64,000 nt of DNA. It comes from CAYYYA01 sp964517065 (GTDB lineage Bacteria; Patescibacteriota; Patescibacteriia; UBA1558; 2-01-FULL-52-15). Positions 1-6,812 of this stretch are shown here, one piece after another. The notes beneath the pieces were generated by a model. That model did not search any database and was not told the DNA's origin. It was given only the letters and a program-made list of their open reading frames with translations. The translations under genes and the position numbers were made by a program. Location of the stretch: the NCBI GenBank assembly GCA_964517065.1, contig CAZFBK010000003.1:1-64000 (forward strand), in the 5' to 3' direction. How positions within the stretch are numbered: the first letter of the stretch is position 1; every line of letters starts with the position of its first letter.

Positions 1-2
1 AG

Positions 3-47
3 GCCCGCTACTAGTAGCGGGCAATTTGCGGCCTGCTAGCAGGCCGC
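3..47. repeat. Two adjacent perfect 20-bp palindromes with CTAG centres
   Basis: Positions 3-22 and 28-47 are each perfect 20-bp palindromes, centred on ACTAGT and GCTAGC, separated by five AT-rich bases. Both are GC-rich at the arms, and they stand just upstream of the operator-like boxes of the first gene. They could be a back-to-back terminator or cruciform for a gene left of the window, or one more palindromic repeat. No U-run follows either one, so a terminator role is unproven. Confidence 0.6.
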
Positions 48-61
48 CTGCGAGACCGTGG

Positions 62-154
62 GCCTAATATTAGCCAAATTTTTATTAAAAATCCCTAACA
101 TTAGCTAAATATTGATTATTTACTATTGACAATATATAAAATATATGTTAATAT
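62..154 (+). promoter_or_regulatory. Promoter with paired TAATATTAG-type operator boxes
   Basis: TTGACA at 126-131, a 17-bp AT-rich spacer and TAATAT at 149-154 form a near-consensus sigma-70 type promoter. Upstream, ctaatattagc (64-74) and ctaacattagct (95-106) are palindrome-like boxes. Almost the same promoter and boxes precede the paralogous gene at 31835, so the two are probably co-regulated by one unknown regulator. Confidence 0.75.
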
Positions 155-294
155 ATAGTTATTACAGTGTTCTTCACAACTTAGAACCACTTGCTACTAC
201 CTAGCAATCCCAGCGGATTATCCGCTTCAATATAGAGGTTTCACGGACACGCTCTTCTCTGACCTACATCTGATGGGTCGAGAGCAGGTCCACT

Positions 295-894
295 ATGACA
301 ACACGCTTAGCAGATAAGCACGTTGTCGGGGGAAGTATGGCTTCTATCATGAGTGTTAGGCAGGCAGCTCAGCTGGATATGGCTTTGGAACGCGCTGGGG
401 CGACCGCTGCTGATGTAGACAAGGTGTGCCAAGGAGATACTCTTGTCACGATTCTCAAATTCATCCGTGGGCACGCAGTGATCATCGTCAAGCACATCGT
501 CGACATGGCTACCGCCCCGTTCTGTCCTACGGGTTGGGAGGTTGAAGAGCACATTGCCGGAGATTCCAATTTTGATTTTGGGGAGGCGAAGTTTACATTA
601 CTCAGTCAGAGTCCCACCAAGGGAACTACAATCCGCGAATCGCTCAGGGGTGGGTCCATTCTGAACGCCAACCTGCTGGACCACCTCCTCTGCCACCAGG
701 GTCTCATCCAAGGTGCTCTCGGCAATTGTAAGCATAAGCGCGTGTTCTTCTGGGGCACCATTTATCGTGATTCCAGAGGCACGCTCTATGTTCGTTGTCT
801 CTGCTGGGACGGCGAAGAGTGGGATTGGGAGTATGAATCGCTTGAAAATGATTTCCAGATGAGCGATCTCATTCTCCTTGCCAGAAACCGGTAG
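295..894 (+). CDS. Orphan CPR-type protein, paralogue of the gene at 31835
   Basis: The C-terminal about 130 residues match the product at 31835 along their whole length: both share an FxP/YCP...W.VEEH segment, NAN(L)xDxLLxHQxLI and FFWGTIYR followed by a W-rich tail. From memory this belongs to a small-protein family common in Parcubacteria with no known function. The N-terminal about 70 residues, absent from the paralogue, form a predicted helical piece beginning MSVRQAAQL. The start is uncertain: ATG 295 has a weak AGCAGG, while ATG 337 and 349 follow a purine run at 328-335. It has its own promoter and terminator, and no operon partner. Soluble, no signal peptide. Confidence 0.75.
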   Translation: MTTRLADKHVVGGSMASIMSVRQAAQLDMALERAGATAADVDKVCQGDTLVTILKFIRGHAVIIVKHIVDMATAPFCPTGWEVEEHIAGDSNFDFGEAKFTLLSQSPTKGTTIRESLRGGSILNANLLDHLLCHQGLIQGALGNCKHKRVFFWGTIYRDSRGTLYVRCLCWDGEEWDWEYESLENDFQMSDLILLARNR

Positions 895-915
895 ATCTTT
901 TGGGCGCCTTGCCCC

Positions 916-979
916 GAACCTCGACTCAAATTCATTATCGCGTCACGCGGTGTGGAGGAGAGTTGGGGTTCTTTTTTTA
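916..979 (+). terminator. Rho-independent terminator of the first gene
   Basis: A 12-bp arm pair (916-927 with 960-971) encloses an inner hairpin tatcgcg-tcac-gcggt, followed by eight T. The same layout, including the TATCGCG..GCGGT apex, ends the paralogous gene at 32309-32373, and similar apices occur at 6425 and 52059. Confidence 0.85.
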
Positions 980-1014
980 CCTCGTTAGAAATTCATCTCT
1001 AAGGGGTTTTTTAT

Positions 1015-1043
1015 TTGACACCCGAATCTATAGCTAGTATAAG
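1015..1043 (+). promoter_or_regulatory. Sigma-70 type promoter
   Basis: TTGACA (1015-1020), 17-bp spacer, TATAAG (1038-1043), about 40 bp ahead of the GTG start at 1084. Confidence 0.8.
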
Positions 1044-1083
1044 AACAGAGACCTTGTTCTGTCCGTTCAACCTGGAGGTGGCT

Positions 1084-1287
1084 GTGAGTAAGGTACAGTT
1101 TGTTGAGCCATTTGCTGGTCAGTCAATCGAATTGATTCTATTTCGGCTGACTCTCATCCTGTTGGCGCTCTGGATTTTGTTCAGTGTTATTAGTGCGACG
1201 CTGAACTATGAGCAGCCTTCAGAAAAAATAGACCCCCGAGCCACTGCCTGTGGCCCGGGGGTTCTTGCTACTGCAAACAACCAATGA
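1084..1287 (+). CDS. Small single-pass membrane protein
   Basis: The start is taken as GTG 1084 because GGAGG lies five bases upstream and a promoter ends at 1043; the frame is open further upstream but without a ribosome site. The 67-residue product has one hydrophobic segment at about residues 16-37 and no recognised domain. Its last about 20 codons run through the hairpin at 1231-1264, so the protein end is read from a terminator stem. That is unusual and may mean that most transcripts end before the stop. Function unknown. Confidence 0.55.
   Translation: MSKVQFVEPFAGQSIELILFRLTLILLALWILFSVISATLNYEQPSEKIDPRATACGPGVLATANNQ
1223..1264. terminator. Bidirectional hairpin terminator
   Basis: A GC-rich stem (gacccccg..cgggggtt, 1231-1264) has an A-run on its left, so it makes a U-tract for the lipoprotein gene on the minus strand. 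It lies inside the 3' end of the plus-strand reading frame that stops at 1287. Confidence 0.75.
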
Positions 1288-1909
1288 TCTGACTGACATC
1301 ATCTGCCACGTACTGCATCCGCGGCAAGATATCCAGCTCGGTCAAGAGATGACAGTTCAGCCCTCGCGGTTTGTGCTGGAAATAGTTCGTCAGACAACGA
1401 CGCTGAGACTCATGACTCAGCAGATCGAGATTTTGTCTTTGGTCACTTGGGAGTTCCTCAGATGATGTCAGGTTTTGACCGGTGAAGTAGTTCATCAGAC
1501 AGCGGACTCCCTGCGACAGATCATAGACAAAGACATAGCCATCAGTCTCTGTTAGTTCTGGTTGATCTTCATAGCAGGATTCGATCGGAGCGTAGCCGAT
1601 GATTGTAGCTGCAACTGGTTGTTGTTGCCGGAAGATAATCACTAGCGTACGGTGTTCGTCGGCCGCTTCCAGATCGATGAAGACAAACTCACGTTCACCG
1701 TCTGTGGCGTAGTAGGGATGATCATGATCGATCCAGCCAGCATTCGGTGAGACCTTGTCGAAGAAGCGTTGATGATCTAACGTCTGCATCAGATGATCGT
1801 CAGCCGCGAGATCTTGGACAGTCAGCTTGTGAGGCAGAGGCGTAGTCGGCAGGTCGTGCTGGCAGGCTGTCAGCAGTAGGGCGATAAGAAAGAACAGTCC
1901 CCGTTTCAT
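1268..1909 (-). CDS. Predicted lipoprotein
   Basis: The start at 1909 is supported by GGGAGGAG just upstream. The 213-residue product begins MKRG and a hydrophobic stretch that ends in the lipobox LLTAC at about residue 16, so signal peptidase II processing and lipid anchoring are likely. The mature part is acidic, has several further cysteines (ESCYED, VRCLMNY, RRCLTNY, GLNC) that could form disulfides, and matches no family I recognise. Two repeated C-L-x-N-Y-F segments (CLMNYF, CLTNYF) stand out. It ends against the terminator at 1223-1264. Confidence 0.75.
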   Translation of the reverse strand: MKRGLFFLIALLLTACQHDLPTTPLPHKLTVQDLAADDHLMQTLDHQRFFDKVSPNAGWIDHDHPYYATDGEREFVFIDLEAADEHRTLVIIFRQQQPVAATIIGYAPIESCYEDQPELTETDGYVFVYDLSQGVRCLMNYFTGQNLTSSEELPSDQRQNLDLLSHESQRRCLTNYFQHKPRGLNCHLLTELDILPRMQYVADDVSQIIGCLQ

Positions 1910-1954
1910 AGCTCCTCCCTGATGATTCAATCCCTGAAGCTTCGTCACGATGAC

Positions 1955-2003
1955 GTTAGCCCCGTTAGAGATTTCATAGATTTTAGAACATCTCTAACGG
2001 GGT
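1955..2003. repeat. Palindromic repeat of the CCCCGTTAGAGAT family
   Basis: Arms ttagccccgttagagat and atctctaacggggttag flank a 17-base loop. A relative (cctcgttagaaattcatctctaagggg, about 981-1008) lies behind the first gene, and a second exact copy of most of this sequence follows the gap. This looks like a dispersed element that also works as a terminator. Confidence 0.7.
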
Positions 2004-2019
2004 TAGCCTGGATTGATGC

Positions 2020-2119
2020 NNNNNNNNNNNNNNNNNNNNNNNNNNNNNNNNNNNNNNNNNNNNNNNNNNNNNNNNNNNNNNNNNNNNNNNNNNNNNNNNN
2101 NNNNNNNNNNNNNNNNNNN
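2020..2119. other. Assembly gap of exactly 100 N
   Basis: The gap has the conventional length for unknown size. The 55 bases before it (1965-2019) are identical to the 55 after it (2120-2174), so two contigs ending in the same sequence were scaffolded. Nothing should be annotated across it. Confidence 0.97.
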
Positions 2120-2188
2120 TTAGAGATTTCATAGATTTTAGAACATCTCTAACGGGGTTAGCCTGGATTGATGCCGCGCTCCGTTTAC

Positions 2189-2466
2189 AAAAAAACAGGG
2201 CACAGCATCAAGACATGCTGGGTTCCCTGTTGATTAAAGTTCTAAGTTCGAAGTTCTAAGTTCTAAACAAATTCAAAGCTCGAAGTTCTAAGTTTCTAAT
2301 CTCGCGAAAGTCCGAGCTGAGGCCTATAGGTTTTAATCTTTGTTTTGGAGGTGCTACTGATATCCCGAGGCTGAAAGCGAGGGAAAAAAAACGGAGCCAT
2401 CACTCCAATCCCATTGCGCTAGGATATTTGGAGCTATGCCCCTATTTTTTTAACGTTTGCCACGTT
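2189..2466 (-). ncRNA. Possible structured ncRNA (low confidence)
   Basis: On the minus strand TTGTCA and TATACT (16-base spacing, about 2474-2502) suggest a start near 2466. A hairpin at 2195-2230 (ACAGGG..AGCAT / ATGCT..CCCTGT) followed by a run of six or more U suggests an end near 2189. Between them are complementary segments such as GGATAT and GATATCC, and no protein frame. The right part contains the word-repeat palindrome (ttctaagttc type, 2236-2300). Not recognised as tmRNA, RNase P, SRP or 6S RNA. Confidence 0.35.
2236..2300. repeat. Word-repeat element, AAGTTCTAAG family
   Basis: Tandem variants of the word gttctaa/gttcgaa occur here. The same words recur at 26375-26445, 27845-28010 and 57055-57180, where both orientations form long imperfect palindromes. 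Confidence 0.7.
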
Positions 2467-2520
2467 GCATATAGTATAGGCGAAATCCTGAAAATGACAA
2501 GTGGATAAGTCAAGGCAATA

Positions 2521-2556
2521 AAGACACCCCAAGGACCGTAGTCCAAGGGGTGTTGT
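2521..2556 (-). terminator. Terminator of the small membrane-protein operon
   Basis: Perfect stem acaccccttggac / gtccaaggggtgt (2525-2553) just after the 39-residue gene read on the minus strand. The U-tract is short (tcttta). Confidence 0.65.
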
Positions 2557-2576
2557 TGAGTGTTCGATCAGAGCGA

Positions 2577-2696
2577 CTATCCAGGCCTACGCCGTATGAT
2601 GACGAGGATGCCGATGACGATCAGCAGGAACATCACGAGTGCTATGAGTGGTCCAAGTCGTAGCACCTTGAGCCACTGAACAGTGAGTATTACCAT
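2577..2696 (-). CDS. 39-residue single-pass membrane peptide
   Basis: ATG 2696 follows AAGGAG at a good distance. The product starts MVILTVQWLKVLRLG, then has a hydrophobic stretch of about 20 residues rich in I, L and V (residues 16-35), and ends with the basic tail RRRPG. This is the shape of a small membrane protein with a cytoplasmic C terminus, or of a holin/toxin-like peptide. It lies 28 bp after the four-helix membrane protein gene and probably shares its transcript. Function unknown. Confidence 0.6.
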   Translation of the reverse strand: MVILTVQWLKVLRLGPLIALVMFLLIVIGILVIIRRRPG

Positions 2697-2724
2697 GGGT
2701 ACTCCTTGCGGGGACCGCTGGATG

Positions 2725-3222
2725 TTAGGTTGCTGGCGGTGCTGAAGAAGGTGGGCGGCTCTGACGGAGTCTCTGACCCATGCCTCGTTTGATCAAAGGC
2801 CAGAAAGCTCCCATGGTCAGGCCGACCCCCGGAATACCGAGAAGCCAATACCACAGTGTCTGATGGGCCCAGACGGCTCCGTAGAGAAAGAGTATTCCTG
2901 GAGGCAGGAAAATCAGCAGGGTGTTGCGCTGGACTTCACCGTTGGTATGAGGCGAGAATGGACCTTTGGGTTCATCCTTCAGCTCCGCTAGTCTTCCGCC
3001 TTCAGCGATATCCACGAACTGTGTTTTCATGCTGCTACCTCGCGGTGAGAGGAAAAAATGTGCGATACCGCACAGGACAATCCCTATCCCAGTGACGATC
3101 TGCGTGAATAGACCATGGGATCTGAAATAAATTCCTATGCCGCCGACCAGGAGAAACAAAAAACCAATAGTGCCGGTTATGTTTTCCCAGCGCGTGCGCG
3201 TAAAGTTTGGATGTTCGCTCAC
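2725..3222 (-). CDS. Four-helix membrane protein, unknown function
   Basis: GTG 3222 has AAGGAG upstream. The 165-residue protein has two hydrophobic segments near residues 15-35 and 38-58, a polar middle of about 40 residues, then two more (about 100-118 and 122-143), ending in a basic proline-rich tail. No domain recognised. It follows clpP by 40 bp on the same strand, so read-through from clpP is possible. The downstream 39-residue membrane peptide may be a partner. Confidence 0.65.
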   Translation of the reverse strand: MSEHPNFTRTRWENITGTIGFLFLLVGGIGIYFRSHGLFTQIVTGIGIVLCGIAHFFLSPRGSSMKTQFVDIAEGGRLAELKDEPKGPFSPHTNGEVQRNTLLIFLPPGILFLYGAVWAHQTLWYWLLGIPGVGLTMGAFWPLIKRGMGQRLRQSRPPSSAPPAT

Positions 3223-3262
3223 GGTACCTTGCTCCTTTGGAAATGAACGTCAGCTGGCTTAT

Positions 3263-3844
3263 CTAGTGAGCTGGTTTTATAACTTGATCAATAATGCCGT
3301 ACTCCACTGCTTCTGTGGGATCCATGAAGTAGTCACGGTCACTGTCTTTCTCAATCTTGTCTAATTTTTGTCCCGTATGCTTTTGTAAAATTTTATTCAA
3401 ACGGTCTTTCAGCTTCAGCATGTGTTCGGCGCGGATCTTGATATCTGAAGCTTGTCCCTGCGTACCACCCATCAGCTGATGAATGAGGATTTCAGAATTG
3501 GGCAACGCCAAACGTTTACCTTTGGTCCCGCCGGCCAGAAGGATTGCCGCCATACTGGCAGCCATGCCGACACAGATCGTTGAGACATCAGGTTTGACGT
3601 GTTGCATGGTGTCATAGATAGCCAGACCGTCCATGACCGAGCCACCAGGAGAGTTGATATACATTTTGATTTCTTTGTCGCTCTGAGCAGCGAGGAAAAG
3701 TAGCTGGGCGATGACGGCGTTGGCGACGTTTTCATCGATCTCGCTGCCGATGAAAATGATGCGGTCTTTCAAGAGACGTGAGTAAATATCATAGGCGCGT
3801 TCGCCGTAGGTGGATTTTTCGATGACTGTTGGGATGAGATTCAT
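3263..3844 (-). CDS. clpP: ATP-dependent Clp protease proteolytic subunit
   Basis: 193 residues, the usual ClpP length. The serine protease triad is visible: Ser97 in GMAASMAA, His122 in IHQLMGG and Asp171 in DRDYFM. The oxyanion-side glycines are in NSPGGSV. ClpP forms a two-ring 14-mer and degrades proteins fed by ClpX or ClpC; neither ATPase is in this window. No clear Shine-Dalgarno precedes ATG 3844. A simple-word palindrome (tatac/gtata words) fills the 90 bp upstream. Confidence 0.97.
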   Translation of the reverse strand: MNLIPTVIEKSTYGERAYDIYSRLLKDRIIFIGSEIDENVANAVIAQLLFLAAQSDKEIKMYINSPGGSVMDGLAIYDTMQHVKPDVSTICVGMAASMAAILLAGGTKGKRLALPNSEILIHQLMGGTQGQASDIKIRAEHMLKLKDRLNKILQKHTGQKLDKIEKDSDRDYFMDPTEAVEYGIIDQVIKPAH

Positions 3845-3854
3845 ATGGGTAGTA

Positions 3855-3925
3855 GTATGTATGAGGTATTAAGTATAATGTATGGGATTCATCATACTTC
3901 ATACCTTATACTTTATACTTTCAGT
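3855..3925. repeat. Imperfect palindrome of TATGAGGTATTAAGTATA words
   Basis: The left half (gtatgaggtattaagtata) and right half (tacttcataccttatact) are roughly inverted, with a short centre near 3890. It sits between clpP and the DHH gene and is the same class of word-based palindrome as others here. Confidence 0.55.
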
Positions 3926-3933
3926 GGTCAAGA

Positions 3934-4899
3934 CTAGACAACAGTCCAGCGCTCACCGTCAACGATCAGTTTCCCCGGCAGACGGAAGGCTGCTGATTTG
4001 CGATGACCCCCACCACCGAGGGCTTGAGCAAGCTTGCTGACATCTGGCTTGTCAAAAGCTGTACGGAAGGAGCCACGGATAAGATCAGGATCAACTTTCA
4101 GCAACAGCAGAGCCTGCGGTCCCTGGAGTACCGACAGATAGTTAGCTAGCCCCTCCATTGCTTCGACAGTCAGGTTGAGACTGGTCAGATCATCATGTGT
4201 GACGTAGGTAACTGCCAGATTATACTTTTTATTTCGTCGTAGTCGGCTGAGAGCCAGGCCCCAGAGCTGAAGTTGCGCCAGAGGTTTATTGTTGAAGGTA
4301 TAGCTAAGGATTTGATTCATGTCGGCTCCGGCAGCAGTTAGCTGCGCGGCGGTTTCCAGCGTCAGATAACCGGTGGCAGGATTGCGTAAGGCTCCGGTGT
4401 CGGTCAGTATGCCGGTCAGCAGACAATGAGCCAGACGTTTGGTTATTGGCACACGCCAGTGATGGAAGAGACGGGCCACAACTTCACAGGTTGAGCTGGC
4501 AGTCGCGATGACGAGATTCTGATGACCAAATAAAGCATTGCTCTGATGATGATCAATGTTGATGATAGTGAGTGGTGTCGGTAGCAACGGTACGAGGTCA
4601 TCAATACCAGCGTGATTCAAACTGCCCGCATCCAGTACCAAGAGAATATCGAATGGTTGACGGAAGATTTCTTGATCGGTCGTGAAGTGGTGATTATTCG
4701 GCAGGAACTGGAGATAGGTTGGTAGTGGATCACGACAAAAGGCTCGTACCCGTTTCCCTCGGCTGAGTAAATATTCAATCCAAGCATTACCAACGCCTAA
4801 GGTATCGCCATCGGCCGACTGGTGTGACACGACCAAAATGGACTGCGCTTGGTCAATCGTTTGTTTGATTTGTTCAGCTTGTGGTTGATGGTTGAGCAT
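3934..4899 (-). CDS. DHH/DHHA1 phosphoesterase (NrnA-like)
   Basis: A 321-residue protein with the DHH-family metal motifs: SHQSADGDTLG near residue 26 (first Asp pair), VLDAG near 90, NIDHH near 116 (the DHH motif) and TGILTDTG near 165, then the DHHA1 signature GGGGHRKSAAF near 298. This arrangement is that of NrnA-type nano-RNases and pAp phosphatases, which release mononucleotides from 2-5 nt RNA and remove pAp. Mn2+ binding by the Asp/His set is expected from the family. A second, eroded member is encoded at 9014. Exact substrate cannot be told from sequence. Confidence 0.88.
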   Translation of the reverse strand: MLNHQPQAEQIKQTIDQAQSILVVSHQSADGDTLGVGNAWIEYLLSRGKRVRAFCRDPLPTYLQFLPNNHHFTTDQEIFRQPFDILLVLDAGSLNHAGIDDLVPLLPTPLTIINIDHHQSNALFGHQNLVIATASSTCEVVARLFHHWRVPITKRLAHCLLTGILTDTGALRNPATGYLTLETAAQLTAAGADMNQILSYTFNNKPLAQLQLWGLALSRLRRNKKYNLAVTYVTHDDLTSLNLTVEAMEGLANYLSVLQGPQALLLLKVDPDLIRGSFRTAFDKPDVSKLAQALGGGGHRKSAAFRLPGKLIVDGERWTVV

Positions 4900-4934
4900 A
4901 ACGATGGAGTGTAGCTGGTTTGGGCGTTTAGGTC

Positions 4935-5010
4935 AATAGTTGTAAGTTGAAAGTTATTAGATGTGATGTTCTCTTACAACTACAAACTTTCAACTTACAA
5001 CTGTAATCTT
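4935..5010. repeat. Palindrome of GTTGTAAGTTGAAAGTT words
   Basis: Left arm gttgtaagttgaaagtt (4938-4954) and right arm aactttcaacttacaac are exact complements about 30 bases apart. Words of this family also occur at 46790-46812 and inside leuS near 17345-17375. Confidence 0.85.
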
Positions 5011-5025
5011 AAATCTTTCATCTAT

Positions 5026-5054
5026 TTGACACTAATCCTATAACGTTGTAGATT
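5026..5054 (+). promoter_or_regulatory. Promoter of the first STAS gene
   Basis: TTGACA (5026-5031), 17-bp spacer, TAGATT (5049-5054). Confidence 0.8.
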
Positions 5055-5099
5055 AGAGCGTTACTGTACATCAAATCATCATCTTCGAAGGAGTACGCC

Positions 5100-5435
5100 A
5101 TGTCGGTGAAGTTGGCTATCACTGGAGCAACAGCGGAAGTACGACCACTTTTCTCATTGTGGTGGGAAAACGATATCAACCAGTTTGAGACAGTTTTGAA
5201 GCTGACACTCGAGAATGAGGCGATTGAGCTTATCATAGTTGACCTCAGTCGCATCAGATACGTCAGTTTGTCGGCTATTGGTGTGATCTCGGGTGCTGTC
5301 ATCTCGGCACGGTGGCGAGATAAGCGTCTCATCTTCTGTAATGTGGACGAGCGAGTTCGCAACATCTTTCACATCACGCAGATTGATCAGAATCTGTGCA
5401 TCGCCTTCGCCAGGGAGGACATACTCGATGCCTGA
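5100..5435 (+). CDS. Single-domain STAS protein 1
   Basis: 111 residues preceded by GAAGGAG. The core has the STAS pattern: a hydrophobic beta strand with VDLSRIRYVSLSAIG (residues 43-57), then helix, strand LIFCNVDERVRNIF and a final helix near IDQNL. STAS proteins act as anti-sigma factor antagonists or stressosome parts, and are controlled by phosphorylation of a Ser/Thr in the loop after the second strand. Here the site reads SLSAIG, so a Ser is available. It is the first of three STAS genes in tandem, each with its own promoter and terminator. No RsbW-type kinase, phosphatase or sigma factor is in the window. Confidence 0.75.
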   Translation: MSVKLAITGATAEVRPLFSLWWENDINQFETVLKLTLENEAIELIIVDLSRIRYVSLSAIGVISGAVISARWRDKRLIFCNVDERVRNIFHITQIDQNLCIAFAREDILDA

Positions 5436-5445
5436 GCTTAGGAAC

Positions 5446-5490
5446 AAACACCCGTCGTCCAGCGAAACTGGATTGGCGGGTGTATTTTAT
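5446..5490 (+). terminator. Terminator of STAS gene 1
   Basis: Stem acacccgtc / ggcgggtgt followed by a T-rich tail. It is nearly copied behind STAS gene 2 (5921-5966), showing that the whole gene unit was duplicated. Confidence 0.8.
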
Positions 5491-5494
5491 ACAT

Positions 5495-5523
5495 TTGACA
5501 ATGAAGTCATAAAAGAGTAATTT
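5495..5523 (+). promoter_or_regulatory. Promoter of the second STAS gene
   Basis: TTGACA (5495-5500), 17-bp spacer, TAATTT (5518-5523). The spacer start and the leader (cttttt.cgttcgtt) match those of the third STAS gene. Confidence 0.8.
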
Positions 5524-5573
5524 TGCTTTTTCCGTTCGTTGTTTTCAAGAGACTAAACAAGGGGGATCTGATC

Positions 5574-5891
5574 ATGGAGTTCACAGTAGAAGAGCATGGA
5601 TCAACGGTGCTTATAGGTTTCCACGGTAGGTTGATGGGGGGTCCTAGTACGGATCAGCTGATGTCCATATGCAAAGAGCAGCTGCTGAAAGGTTGCTTTG
5701 ATAGAGTTGTTCTTGATTTCAAGGATCTAAGCTGGCTCAACAGTTCAGGACTTGGAGCTCTTATCTCCCTGTACGCAGCCGTGAACGAAGCGAAAAAGAA
5801 TTTAGTCACTTATCGGGTGTCACGCCGGATAGCTGACATTTTTGTACACACAAAGATGGATACGGTTTTTAAAGAGATCGAGAAGCTCTAG
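5574..5891 (+). CDS. Single-domain STAS protein 2
   Basis: ATG 5574 follows AAGGGGGATC; the frame is open further upstream but lacks a ribosome site. The 105-residue product is the most canonical of the three: it starts MEFTVEEHGSTV, has VVLDFKDLSWLNSSGLGAL at about residues 42-60 and ends in the STAS helix KMDTVFKEI. The pair NSSGLG matches the phosphorylation loop of SpoIIAA/RsbV-like anti-anti-sigma factors, where the second Ser is the kinase target. A regulatory role by partner switching is inferred from the family. Confidence 0.85.
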   Translation: MEFTVEEHGSTVLIGFHGRLMGGPSTDQLMSICKEQLLKGCFDRVVLDFKDLSWLNSSGLGALISLYAAVNEAKKNLVTYRVSRRIADIFVHTKMDTVFKEIEKL

Positions 5892-5920
5892 ATGAAGATC
5901 GTGATTCAGCGTTTTTGTAA

Positions 5921-5966
5921 ACACCCGTCGTCAGGCAGAGCTGGATCGGCGGGTGTGTTATTTTCA
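5921..5966 (+). terminator. Terminator of STAS gene 2
   Basis: Stem acacccgtc / ggcgggtgt and a T-rich tail, near-identical to the terminator at 5446-5490. Confidence 0.8.
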
Positions 5967-5972
5967 TTTGAT

Positions 5973-6001
5973 TGACAATGCTCTGGTAGAGGAGTAACTT
6001 T
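5973..6001 (+). promoter_or_regulatory. Promoter of the third STAS gene
   Basis: TTGACA (5973-5978), 17-bp spacer, TAACTT (5996-6001). Confidence 0.78.
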
Positions 6002-6052
6002 AGTTTTTACGTTCGTTTGGATCGCTCACCTGAACTTCTATGAGGTAATAGT

Positions 6053-6388
6053 ATGAAGTTCGCAGTCACAGAAGTTGATGATGCTCTGTGTATTAGCTTG
6101 ACTGATGACACGAGAGCAGATGCGGACGGTATCCAAACCGCACATCATGAGCCCTTACTTCAAGCCGTTAGGGAGGCGAGAAGCAGGAAGATCATGATTG
6201 ATCTGAGTCAGCTCAAGTATGCGACCAGTTCGCTAGTCGCATTTCTAGTCCAACTGTACAAGGCGAGTCCTCCGAGAAGTCATGAAATTCACCTGGTTGC
6301 ACCCACGTCTGCTTGTCGAAGGATCTTGCAACTGACCAAACTGGACAAGATCTTCTTCATCGACGAGGCGGTTGCAGCACAGGTCTAG
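6053..6388 (+). CDS. Single-domain STAS protein 3
   Basis: 111 residues, with TGAGG 8 bases before the ATG. The STAS core reads MIDLSQLKYATSSLVAFLVQ (about residues 48-67), with a TSS pair at the phosphoacceptor loop, then strand IHLVAPTSACRRIL and the closing LDKIFFIDEA. It is less like SpoIIAA than protein 2 but clearly the same fold. Promoter and leader resemble those of STAS gene 2, so it arose by duplication of the entire unit. Partner unknown. Confidence 0.75.
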   Translation: MKFAVTEVDDALCISLTDDTRADADGIQTAHHEPLLQAVREARSRKIMIDLSQLKYATSSLVAFLVQLYKASPPRSHEIHLVAPTSACRRILQLTKLDKIFFIDEAVAAQV

Positions 6389-6421
6389 ACCTGCTCACCA
6401 GCGTCAGGATTCTGGACGTTC

Positions 6422-6455
6422 AAAAAAGGGCCATCGCGCAATGCGGTGGCCTTTC
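6422..6455. terminator. Bidirectional terminator between STAS 3 and rbfA
   Basis: Stem aagggccatcgcg-caa-tgcggtggcctt, with six A on its left, gives a U-tract for the infB-rbfA transcript on the minus strand and a short T-run for the STAS gene. Its apex has the recurrent ATCGCG..GCGGT motif. Confidence 0.85.
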
Positions 6456-6467
6456 GACTTACAGAAA

Positions 6468-6812
6468 TTATTTTAATGGTTCGTCCACATTGTTCAGTGC
6501 TCGGTCTATTCTGTCCAGTTTAATATTGGTCTCATCATAGACCCATTGGATGCGGGGGACGTATCTCATTGATAAGGTCCTGTTCAGTTTGTATTGGATA
6601 TGACCAGTTTGCTTTTTCAAAGCTGCCAGTCCGGTGCCGGACATTGAGTTCGGTAGGACACTGACGAAGACTTTGGCATGTTTCAGATCCGGCGTTGGCT
6701 CTGTTCGCGAGATAGTAATCAGACAGCCACGTGGTGATTCAAAATCGCGCAGCATGATGTTATTGATCTCCTGCGTCATCAGCGCGCCGACTTGGCTAGT
6801 TCTTTGCGACAT
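6468..6812 (-). CDS. rbfA: Ribosome-binding factor A
   Basis: 114 residues with the KH-like RbfA fold: N-terminal helix with QVGALMTQEINNIM, the RGCLITISRTEPTPDLKHAKVF... strand-turn region at about residues 28-48, and the C-terminal RYVPRIQWVYDET. RbfA assists late 16S processing in the 30S subunit. The start overlaps the infB stop by 17 bp, so the two are translationally coupled, as in the common infB-rbfA operon. Confidence 0.93.
   Translation of the reverse strand: MSQRTSQVGALMTQEINNIMLRDFESPRGCLITISRTEPTPDLKHAKVFVSVLPNSMSGTGLAALKKQTGHIQYKLNRTLSMRYVPRIQWVYDETNIKLDRIDRALNNVDEPLK

Noticed and set aside
1922..2134. Reading frame across the N gap
   Set aside because: It exists only because N codons do not stop; its ends are repeat sequence.
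2305..2330. RNase P-like motif gcgaaagtccgagctgagg
   Set aside because: Similar to the conserved CR-I core, but no matching 3' core (ACAGAA type) occurs within a reasonable distance.
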